NCBI RefSeq assembly: GCF_023973825.1
Contig: NC_090127.1
Coordinates: 682,001-746,000 of the forward strand
Length of the DNA: 64,000 nucleotides
Reading direction: 5' to 3'
Origin: Plasmodium brasilianum
Lineage: Eukaryota; Apicomplexa; Aconoidasida; Haemosporida; Plasmodiidae
Shown piece after piece: positions 23,701-33,100 of this stretch. The translations under genes were made by a program, and so were the position numbers. Position 1 is the first letter of the stretch. Every line of letters starts with the position of its first letter. Under the pieces are notes generated by a model. That model worked only from the letters and a program-made list of their open reading frames with translations. It made no database searches and was not told the DNA's origin.

Positions 23701-25556
23701 TAGAACGTTTTATATATGAATCTTCGTTAGGTGATACTTTCCCAAAATAATTGTATTTTTCTAATTTTTTCCAAAAATGCATTCTTCTCAATACTGAGTA
23801 GTCATGATGTGTATCTGTGAATATATTTAAAAGTATCTTCTTAAAATATACTAGAAATGATGGAAAATTATAAACGTACAAATAATTTTTTTTTTTTCTA
23901 ACTATTTTTTTATTAAAATCGTTATTATTCATAAATAAAAACCCTTCGATAGTGTCTGCTTTAATATAATTCTCCTCCTCCTTTTCGTCTATTTTTATTT
24001 TATTAATTTTTGAAACTATTTCATCTGTTGCAATTTTTAAAAAGTCCGAAAAAAAATAATTTTTTTTGTTCTCATCATCTTCTTTTTTCTCATACTTGTA
24101 ATTCTTATCATTGTAATTATTATTTTCACTTAAAGGTCCTTGTTTATTATTGTCACAAGTACTTTTTTTTTTTTTTTTTTGTACATTAGATGATGATAAC
24201 GAATCATCTAAATTTTCGCCTTCATTTTTTTTAACCAAAATATAGTCGCTATTTTTTCTGTATTTCACATTAGCACAATTACAAAATAGTACGCTAAACA
24301 GCTTGACAATATATTTAATATTCAAAATACTCAATTTGCTATTTAGACATATGCTGTCTATAACATAATTTATAAAATATTCATATTCTATAATGGAATA
24401 TTCAGGATGGGCTATAAACAAATTTGTAAGGCATTTAATTGCACTATATATTATTATGTCTTTCTTTTCATTAAATTCTTTTTTCACTAGCTTGTAAATC
24501 TTTTCACATTCTATTGAATTTGTTGCTGAACTTTTTATTAACTCATTAATATATCGGTAGTAAAAATATCTCAGTTGGGTATCTTCTGATTTTCTTATTT
24601 TTCCTAACAATAAAAATAAAGGGGAAAAAAAAAAAAAAATTAGATAAAAATGAAGAAAATTAAGAGGATGAATCCGCCCACGTAGTTGTGGAGAGTTTGC
24701 ATAGGACAAGTAAAACTTATACGTGCACAGTACATATATATATGTATTTATGTATATGCACATATACAGGCGTGTGTATAAGCCCCAGACGAACGTGTGG
24801 TACGTCTATACACCCGCACATTCACACATGTATAGGAGAGAAATGGTAAAAAGACAAAAAAAGGAATACATTATCGCAAATATTAGAAGTTCTGAGGATA
24901 TACAGGATGAACTATTCACTACAACCAAAAAGGAAATATGCATGTGCTAACACATAAATATATTCACGTACGTGTACACTCACGTATGTATTCGCGCACA
25001 CATGTATATATTGACTTATGTATCCATGCACGTCTGCATTACTCGAATAGTCAACCAGAGTAACCACGTGGGGTATCACTTTTGAATGCACTTGAGCCAG
25101 AATTAAGGAGAGTAGGAGAATAGCATTTTTGAGCAAATTTTCATGCACAGCTTTTACTTCACTGGGAAAGTTTGCAAAATTTTTATTTAACGTTACTTCG
25201 AATATATTATTATAATGTTCATTAATACTATAGTTTGCATATGTACAAAGTTTTACATAAAACGTTGATAATAATTTTAAAATAAAATTGTAATTATTCT
25301 TTTTTAATATTAATAGTAATTTGCCATCTATGTTCTCAAATGTATTTACCACATGCTGTATATTCACTTTATCTATTACATCATTTAAAATTAAAACATT
25401 CTTAATTATTCTAAAGTGGGCAATATTATTACTTACGTTTATGTTTGCTATCTGTTCATACTCCTTTGTCATTAAGTTATAATTCTTCTCAAGGCTGTCA
25501 AAGTTTTTAGTTTCCCTGTTATTATGCTCTATGGGGGAACTAAAACTAGTTCTCAT
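14768..25556 (-). CDS. Giant helical protein of unknown function
   Basis: Exon 2 is open from 24603 to the stop at 14768, about 3270 residues. The 5' part of that open frame (24604-24763) reads as a T-rich intron end with an acceptor TTATTGTTAG at 24604-24605. Exon 1 is the minus-strand frame at 25043-25556 (ATG at 25554-25556), with a GTAATG donor at 25037-25042 that restores phase across a 439-nt intron. The protein is mostly predicted helix with hydrophobic stretches spaced as in HEAT/ARM-type solenoids (e.g. near residues 80-130 and in the last 600 residues). It is interrupted by acidic, Asn-rich and Ser-rich insertions and several tandem repeats (20970-21190, 20190-20270, 17860-17910). 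I recognise no catalytic motif. Large HEAT-type scaffold is a guess from composition only. Exon 1 could start further upstream if joined to the exon at 25553-25605. Confidence 0.8.
20190..20270 (-). repeat. Asn-Ile/Arg-Gly-Asn coding repeat
   Basis: Tandem 12-24 bp units of the TATTATTTCCAATATTATTCCCTC type, encoding alternating G-N-N-I/R on the minus strand within the giant protein. The unit is a multiple of three, so the frame is preserved. Confidence 0.7.
20970..21195 (-). repeat. 18/36-bp coding repeat in giant gene
   Basis: Roughly a dozen 18-bp units of the form CATCTCCNTGTTATTA, arranged downstream as a 36-bp higher-order pair (ACACATCTCC... alternating with ATAAATCTCC...). They encode Glu-Met/Ile-Cys/Tyr-Asn-Asn-Arg/Lys/Met hexapeptides. 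The ends are more diverged than the middle, as expected for slippage or unequal exchange centred in the array. The opposite strand is also open, which is a by-product. Confidence 0.9.
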
Positions 25557-26655
25557 TTTCTCTTTATAAAATAATACAAACAAACTGAAGCAAAAATTAG
25601 GATATCTGAATATGATAAAAAAATAAAAAGAAATAAATAAAAAGAAACGACATTAAAGCAATTTAGCACTAGCGTATAGTAGTAATGTATGAATAGCATA
25701 ACAATAGTGTTATTCAGAATTCTAATCTGAATAAACGAACAGTAATACTTCCCAACATGATGTTTTTTTTTTTTTTTTTTTTTGTTACATTACATAATTA
25801 AAATAGTTATAGCATATGGTACATATGAAATACTTACCACATAACTCTTCAGCAAATATGTGCAAAATGGTAATATACATAAATACGGATGTATGTGTAT
25901 GCTTACGTATATGTATGTACGTATGAGTATATGTACGTACGTATGAGTATATGTACGTACGTATGAGTATATGTATGTACGTATTAGTATATGTATATAT
26001 ATATATATATATATGGGAGCATGTATGCCCTCTCAATGCGTATATGTGACAAAGGGCAAAATGGTACGTTCGTAGTGTAATAGTAGGTGTACCACGTAAA
26101 AAAAAAAATGGGTAAGGAGATATAAATAAATATCTACCCATACGCAAACATATATATATAGGTAAGGGCTTACATGTACACGCCAAATAATTCCAAAGAA
26201 TTTTCGGTAAATACACATAAGTCGTTTATCCCATTTTTCTAAAAATCGTAGTAGATCCTCTGCGTTGCTGCATCAATTTAATATAAACACAAGGAAAGAT
26301 ATTTATTAACACAATTCATTTAAAAAAAAAAAAAAAGAAGGTAAACATTATAACGGATAAAAATGAAAAAAAGGGAGGGAACCTATACCATTATACATAT
26401 TAATATACATACGTATATATATATATATATATATACATTTATACACATATACTACCGCACGTGAAAAAGAACATATTTTTTCTCGATCTTTTAAAAAAGT
26501 AAAAAAAATAAATATTTTTTTTTTTTTGTTTTTTTACATTTATTAATAAAGGGAAATATATCCTTCGTAATAATTTTCACTAATATTAAACCCTCGATTT
26601 GGTGCTTTTTTTTTTTAAAAAGAGCTAAATTTTGTTTTACAACAAAAAAGGGCAT
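25553..26655 (-). CDS. Candidate small multi-exon gene, possibly membrane protein
   Basis: Assembled by hand. Exon 1: ATG at 26653-26655 to 26538, starting 'MPFFVVKQNLAL', donor GTAAAA. Exon 2: a 27-nt microexon at 26461-26487 after a T-rich tract ending AAAAG, donor GTGCGG. Exon 3: 26174-26259 after ACGCAG, encoding 'DLLRFLEKWDKRLMCIYRKF', donor GTAAGC. Phases match across all three joins. A further exon ending at 25838 with donor GTAAGT ('ILHIFAEELC') and a last exon at 25605-25553 (acceptor ATATTCAG, ending 'IKRK' and TGA) also match each other, but the acceptor of that penultimate exon is weak. The predicted protein is about 120 residues, with a hydrophobic C-terminus. The TGA overlaps the ATG of the giant gene, so these exons might instead be its 5' part. 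Function not recognised. Intron 1 (50 nt) is unusually short. Confidence 0.45.
25905..26010. repeat. GTACGTACGTATGAGTATAT tandem repeat
   Basis: Four imperfect 22-bp copies of TATGTACGTACGTATGAGTA followed by a TA dinucleotide tract, in what I read as an intron of the small minus-strand candidate gene. Confidence 0.85.
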
Positions 26656-26952
26656 TTTCTTAATGTTCCTCTGGTTTTGCGCACGTCAATTGGGATGTTA
26701 CGTAGGAATATATACATATATATATATATATATATATGTACATATGATGTACGCTTATGGGTATGCGCATATATTCGTTGATGCACATGTACCCATGTAC
26801 GTAGTGTAAATGGTGAACGGAGTAGGATTTACATCCTGATGACAATACCTTTACTTTTTTATACTTCTTTAACTTTAATATTATATATTCTTTTCTTAAT
26901 TACATTTGTAGAAGGCTCATAATGGTTATAACAAAAAAAAAAAAAAAAAAAT

Positions 26953-27322
26953 TTAATTGTATACGTATTTGTAACTGTAAATCTAAATTATACTGTGAAT
27001 GTGCAGAGACGAAGGAAATTCATAACTCCACCCAATACAGTATTTTAAAATACATACTATATCACAGTATCTTATCATTTTCCTTTATTTCTTTTTTCTT
27101 TTTGTTAAACGATAATTTACATACAATTATTTTACCTAGCAGTTCGAGCAAACTGTTTTCATTAAGATGAAAAGGAAGCAAAAAAACAAAAAAAAAAAAA
27201 AAAAAAAAGAACATATAAATATGCAGATGAGAGTGAAGAGCAATATAAATATAAAGAAAAGAATAGTACATATATGCTTGTATGAAAAAATATTTGATAT
27301 GCTTAGCAAGGCAATTCTGTAG
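26953..27322 (+). CDS. Candidate spliced small gene, start unresolved
   Basis: Two plus-strand exons with matching phase. The upstream exon (about 26953-27039) reads '...VNVQRRRKFITPPNT' and ends at a GTATTT donor. The downstream exon begins at 27140 after the pyrimidine-rich acceptor TTTTACCTAG, reads 'QFEQTVFIKMKRKQ', a Lys run, and ends with TAG at 27320-27322. The intron is 100 nt. The frame stays open across an 18-A tract. Upstream, the frame meets a stop at 26929-26931, just before a 19-A run. An ATG at 26922 is open in another frame through that run, so either a homopolymer-length error or an undetected upstream exon hides the start. The basic RRR-K..P pattern vaguely recalls small ribosomal proteins such as bS21, but I cannot support an assignment. 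Confidence 0.4.
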
Positions 27323-27824
27323 GCGCAGATGACAATCTAGGGGCCAAAAAAAAAAAAAAAATACATATCCACACAGGTATATGTATGTGTGCATGAATGT
27401 ATGCACGTACATACGCCTGACACGGGTAAAGGAACTACAAACCATACGATGGAATCATAAATGAAATTAAAACTCAAATTACAAACAATAATTCGACATA
27501 ACGACGTGTATGTAGACACGTGTGGAAGCTTTACATCCCATTTTAACAATATGAGGGAACCACGTGTTGAGAATATATTTCCCTTAAATGGTAGAACAAC
27601 ATTATGTAATACACCATATATATATATATATATATGCACATACTTATATTTATATATATGATGGATAAATAGGGCTGTGAAATCTATTTGTATAAAAGGT
27701 TTCTAAAAAAATTAGAGGGTTACATTAAACGAAGAAACGCTTCGTTGTACCTGTTCATTATTACTTTTATTATTACAACTACAACTACTACAACTACTAC
27801 AACTACTACAACTACTACAACAGT
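27323..27824. other. Region between convergent candidate genes
   Basis: Contains TATG microsatellite at 27365-27415, a TA tract near 27620, and an ACTACAACT trinucleotide-type repeat at 27770-27822. Plus-strand stretches at 27514-27590 and 27716-27760 have coding-like composition and could be joined in phase (TAG acceptor, GTAGAA donor, ATTAG acceptor). However, the last would overlap the ankyrin gene's 3' end, so I do not call them. Confidence 0.4.
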
Positions 27825-29027
27825 TCAAAAGAATAATCGCCCCCGCTTGATTAAAGATATGATTAGGCTGTATATAAACAGAGAAGTAAATATAAAGGAG
27901 ACTATATAAGACACATATTTTAGTTTTCTTGTTCTTCTTTGTTCATCTAACATTTGTTGATTAGCTAAGTTCCTTTCATTTTGTTGCTCCTCTATTTCCG
28001 CATAATACTGTTCAAGGGCATTGAAAAATCGATTTCTGTCTTCTTTATTTAGGCTCATTTTTTTTAAAGATGAATCATGAATTTCTAGAAAAGCCCTATC
28101 TACATATATATAGTTATGCTTGTAAAAATGTGGTATTAGTGTTTCTAAATTGTATGCTTTCAAAAAATTAGACACATCCGTTTTTAACATTGCATGTTCA
28201 TAATTTTTTCTTTTCCTTATTTCCTTTTCTTCATAATTTTTTTTTTTTTCTTTTTCTTTTAATATAGCATTTTCTTCATGTTTTTTTAAGATATCACTAT
28301 ATGTTTCGTTATTATTATTTTTTATAGATTCATCAAAATTGTATTTTAAATATAAATTGCATAGGCTTTTTATATTTTCCTTTGCTGCTATATGTAATGG
28401 AGTATTATTTTCCTTATCCATACAATCGTTAATATTAAATTTGTGGGTTCCTAATATATATTGTGATATATTACTTAAGTGTTCCTTTGCACAGATATGT
28501 AGAATACTGTTCATATCTTTATCTTTAATATTTACATCTGCATTATTTTCAATTAATAGAAGAGCTGACTCTTCTTTATTTCTTCTAATTGAACACATTA
28601 ATGGTGTATTATTATCATAATCTACTGCATTTATATCAGCATTATTTTTTAATAATAATTCAATACCTTTTAAATAATTATGTTCGCTAGCTATATGTAA
28701 ACTAGTTTTTCCATTTTTATTTTTTTCATTCACATTTATTTTCTTTTCTATTAATAGTTTACTAACATTTATCATGTTATTTCCTGTAGCCATACATTTC
28801 ATCAGTGCATTTTCCTTTTCTTTTTTATCTTTTAAAAAAATATTTACATTTTTCTCATTTATTAAATAATAACAACATTCCGCACACCCCTTTTCAATAC
28901 CAAATAATAAAATAGTTAGCCCATCTTTGTTATATGCATTTAAGTCGATCCCTCCTTCGCTCTGTAGGTAATTTGCAAATTTACTTACGTCATCTTTTAG
29001 TATCACTCTCCAAAGCTTGGAGCTCAT
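27825..29027 (-). CDS. Ankyrin-repeat protein with SAM-like region and C-terminal membrane anchor
   Basis: 400 residues from the ATG at 29025-29027 ('MSSKLWRVILKDDVSKF'). At least five ankyrin repeats occupy residues about 1-250; clear copies are 'GKTSLHIASEHNYLKGIELL', 'NNTPLMCSIRRNKEESALLL' and 'NNTPLHIAAKEN'. A charged coiled segment follows (about 265-290). A region ending 'SLKKMSLNKEDRNRFFNAL' (about 295-355) resembles a SAM domain in pattern. A hydrophobic helix (about 370-392) precedes a short basic tail, suggesting a tail-anchored protein with its ankyrins in the cytosol. The longer open frame upstream to 29225 is only a Leu-Pro repeat read through a TAGTGG hexamer array and is not expected to be coding. 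Role: ankyrins mediate protein-protein binding; partner unknown. Confidence 0.88.
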   Translation of the reverse strand: MSSKLWRVILKDDVSKFANYLQSEGGIDLNAYNKDGLTILLFGIEKGCAECCYYLINEKNVNIFLKDKKEKENALMKCMATGNNMINVSKLLIEKKINVNEKNKNGKTSLHIASEHNYLKGIELLLKNNADINAVDYDNNTPLMCSIRRNKEESALLLIENNADVNIKDKDMNSILHICAKEHLSNISQYILGTHKFNINDCMDKENNTPLHIAAKENIKSLCNLYLKYNFDESIKNNNNETYSDILKKHEENAILKEKEKKKNYEEKEIRKRKNYEHAMLKTDVSNFLKAYNLETLIPHFYKHNYIYVDRAFLEIHDSSLKKMSLNKEDRNRFFNALEQYYAEIEEQQNERNLANQQMLDEQRRTRKLKYVSYIVSFIFTSLFIYSLIISLIKRGRLFF

Positions 29028-29835
29028 CTTACTTGGTAGGTGGCATAAAGGTGGGAAAATAAAGAAGCGGTGTAGTGATAGTGGTAGTGGTAGTGATAGT
29101 GATAGTGATAGTGGTAGTGGTAGTGGTAGTGGTAGTGATAGTGGTAGTGGTAGTGGTAGTGATAGTGGTAGTGGTAGTGATAGTGGCAGTAGCAATGACG
29201 GAAATATGGTAAAAACAAAATACACGAACAGATGCGTGCGAAAAGAACAAAGCCGCAGCTATTTAAAGACCTCTCTTTTCCGCCTTAGAAACTGAAAAGA
29301 AAATGTGCTTATTTAGGTGTCCCTAGAAAAAGTGGTCTAAAACGGTTGAACACGTAAGTACGCACCAGTTTGTGCTGCTATTCGTTCATGTACATGTACA
29401 TATATCTATATATATGTGTGTAGGTACATGTGCATATTTGCATATGTGTACATATAATTCATAAAAAAAAAAAAAAAGGAAACTAAATGAAATAAAAGAA
29501 AGTGACACCTAGGCACATTTCACGTCGTTCTAATTTTGTTGATATAAAAAAGAAAAAAATTGCTTAACCTATTTTGCACACGCTTCTTTGAACTTTTCTG
29601 AAAGAATTATTTTACTATTTAACTTTTATATACAACTCACAAAAAATTAAAAAAAAAAAAAAAAAAAAAAAAATTGTTCTCTCCCCTTTCACAAATTTAA
29701 CAATCGTTATTAAATATCCCTCATTCACTTTCTCACAAAGTAAAATACCTGCTAATTTTGATGAAGGCGTAATTTTTTTGTTCTTTTATATTTAGTACAT
29801 TTTAGTAGATGCCATACCGTTATCCCTTTTTTTTT

Positions 29836-29866
<31 letters not shown>

Positions 29867-30192
29867 CTTCCTTTTTTTATGTATTCTTTTTTTTTTTAAA
29901 TTTATTTTATTTTTCTTACATCTTTTTTAATTTCGACAGGCAATAAAAATGAGGTGTAACTTAACTCTTTTACTAAAATACCAAGATGGTATAAGGAGTA
30001 TTTTTCCTTTTTTTTAAATCCATTTCTGTAAAATTTTACGTATTTTTAGTTCATTATATTTTTTTTTTTTTTTTTGTTTTAATTTTTTATTTTACTATAT
30101 TTGCTCGTTCTATTGTACTCGTTCGTTTCATTGCGTTTTCTTGTATTTATTTTTTTTTTTAATTATCGCTTCCTCATTTCACCACTCAGAAC
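29028..30192. other. Divergent intergenic region with long A and T runs
   Basis: Separates the minus-strand ankyrin gene from the plus-strand HPR-like gene, so it should carry two divergent promoters. Features: the hexamer array at 29065-29195, ACATGTACATATATC-type sequence at 29385-29455, a 26-base A run at 29650-29673, and T runs of 20-30 bases at 29828-29865 and 30060-30075. A sequence ending TTTCGACAG at 29940 looks like a plus-strand splice acceptor and may mark a 5' UTR intron of the downstream gene. Confidence 0.55.
29065..29195. repeat. TAGTGG/TAGTGA hexanucleotide array
   Basis: About 20 tandem TAGTGR hexamers immediately upstream of the ankyrin-gene ATG (minus strand), so in its 5' UTR or promoter. 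All six frames are open across it, giving several spurious reading frames. Confidence 0.95.
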
Positions 30193-33100
30193 ATGATATC
30201 TTCAAGAAAATTTTTTCTAAAGGGGAAGGAACATTTAAACGTTTTTGATCAAATAAAGCGATTTAAAAAAGTTCATACTGAAAAGAAGGTTATATCAGAT
30301 AGTTCGGTTACTCTCGATAGGCATACCCCTATTTATAATAAAAGAGAAGATAATATTAATAATAATAAAGCATATTTGACAAGTTCAAAAGGAGGTAAAA
30401 ACGATTTAACAGTTAATACGGAAAATGCGAAAACGATAAGGGGTGAAAGACCAACAGATAGTAGCTCAAATAATGTAGACAAAAAAAATATAAGAAGAAG
30501 TTACATGCCCATAGTAGGGTATGAGAAAAATGTCAAAGGATTGGAAAATAAGTTGGGGATCTGGGAGCGAAGCGCTACTACTGTTAGTAGCAGTGGTATT
30601 GGAACAGGTGGAGGCAGTGATAGCGGCAGTGGTAGAAGCAATGATAGGGGCAGTGGTAGAAGCAATGATAGCGGCAATGGTAAAGGCAGTGGTATCGGCA
30701 ATGGTAAAGGCAGTGGTATCGGAAATGGTAAAGGCAGTGGTATTGGAAATGGTAAAGGCAGTGGTATCGGAAATGGTAAAGGCAGTGGTATTGGAAATGG
30801 TAAAGGCAGTGGTATCGGAAATGGTAAAGGCACAGGAAGTGGAAGTGGCACCAGCAGAAGCATCAAATGGCTGAGTAACAGCGCGCGGAACAGTTTTAAT
30901 GCGAAGAGCGATAGTGAAAACGCAAATGCAAATGTGTACATCAACAAGTTACATGATTACTTAGACATTTCCCATAAATCGGAAAATGACAAGATAAAAA
31001 TAAATAAGCTCCTGAGCAAATTAAGAAAGGAGAATTTAACAATTTTAGTTATATTAGATGTATTAAAAAGTTTGTGTAATTTATTTTTAAAGAAAGGAAG
31101 CTATATAAATTATAATTCAGATTGTTTAGTAGTTACTGAATATTTAAATACTAATAATACATTGAAGAGATTTAAAAATGACTTTGAACAGTATTTTATG
31201 TATATAGAAAATTATTTAAAAAAGTATATTTCTTTTATTAATGAACAGAATTTATTTGATTTATTAAAATATTTTTATTATCTTAATTATTCACCTTCCT
31301 TAGACACTATGGAAATTTTACAGGAAAAATTTTATTTACATATGGATAAACTTGAAATTTTGAAAACTGTTCAAATATATTATATCATCCAGTCTTATTA
31401 CAAACATTCCTATATGAAAGATGTTGATACATTTCTGTCCCTTGCTGTTGATGAAAAATTAAGAAAGTGTTACCAGGATAAGGGCATTTCTAACAATTGT
31501 GCTTCTTTTATAGAGCATACAGATAAAGACACTTATAGAAGCATTACAAGTAGTGCGGTGGAATATACAGGAAATGGAAAGTACACATTTAGTAATGCTT
31601 ACGATCCTAGTAGTGTAGTGTATGATAGTGCCTCTAGTACTACAACACTCCATTATGAGAAGGCAAAAAGTGAAAATTCTACCTTCAACTCAACTACCCC
31701 ATCTTTGAAGGGGCCTACAAACAGAAGTAATTACAGAGAAGAGCATCCACAAAGCAACTACGAAAATATAACATACAACAACAACAACGTACACAGTGAT
31801 TATACTCCTTTAAACATGCATAGTTTTGTCAATATGGGAGATTCTTATGTAAATAGCGTAACGAGTAATAAACAAAATCAGCTGCATAATGACAAATCAC
31901 TGCCATATGTCTCATCAAACACAGTAATACATAGGTTAGAAAATAATGATAAAATAAATAAAGTACAAAATAACGATATTATATTAATTTTTAAATATAT
32001 GCAAAATGTACCACATACAATGATGAAATTTTTTTATGAATATAACATAATAAACATTTTAGAAAAAAATATAAACAATTTCTCAGTGGACTCCTTACTA
32101 CTTATATTAAGTATTTATATAAATAGTTCATATAAAATGTTAGTAGAACATATATTACATATCTTATATCATCAGATAGATAATATGACAGAAAATAACA
32201 TACTACTATTAACAGATTGTTTGAAAAAATCAAAAAATTTCCTGAACAATATAAAAGAAGAAAACAGAGATGTTAGTCAAATGGAATCCATCAGCAAAAT
32301 GGCGTCCATCAATAATATGACGTCCATCAGCAAAATGGAATTCATCAATAAAATTATAGATAAAATAAAAAGAGAAAACGAATTATTTATCCCAAATAAT
32401 CTTGCTTCTATTTACTTAAATATATACAAAACAGTATATGATAGAGCATCATCAGTGTCTAACTGTAATATATACAATCAAGATAATACAAGTGAGCTTA
32501 ACAATTTCGTGGATAGCATTAGTGAAAACACGCATAATACATATGAGTTCGCCCTAGAAAGGTCCGTAGCTGACTCCTCTTTTAAGGAAGCACATATAAG
32601 TAGTGGTTTGAATAGTAATACATATGAAAACTCAGATTTTATCTGCGCTATTCCATTAAGGGGGGAAGACGAGAAATATAAGGTCAACCGAAATAGATAC
32701 ACAGAAAAAACACAGCTCACAAGTGAACTAGTGAAATTCTGTGATGAGTATATTAACAACATATCATCATTTCCATTAGTTTTGAATTTGTACCTCATAT
32801 ATATTAAAAGCGAAGATATAAAAAGTAAAACAATTTACATATTTGAAAAGAAAATTAAAATGAACAAGAACAAATTAACACAAGAAAATATAGCGGATAT
32901 AATTCTGTCGTTGAGTATATATCCTTATCATACTACACAACTGTTTACCTATTTAGAAACTTTAATAAATGAGAAGCTAAGCAATATAAAGAACAATTTT
33001 ATGTATGAACGTGTTCATGCAAAAATTGGAAAAGAGTATACAAGAGAAGATACAAGGGAAAATACAAGGGAAAATACAAGGGAAAATACAAGAGAAAATG

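Noticed and set aside
24604..24763. N-terminal 53 residues of the longest open frame of the giant gene
   Set aside because: Reads as a T-rich intron end with acceptor TTATTGTTAG; a coding-like upstream exon at 25043-25556 joins here in phase.
29024..29250. Leu-Pro or His-Tyr repeat extension upstream of the ankyrin protein
   Set aside because: Translation of the TAGTGR hexamer array; the downstream ATG at 29025-29027 begins the conserved sequence.
30501..30947. Minus-strand Pro-Leu-rich and plus-strand Val-Met-rich frames
   Set aside because: Shadows of the GSGIGNGK coding repeat in the real plus-strand gene.
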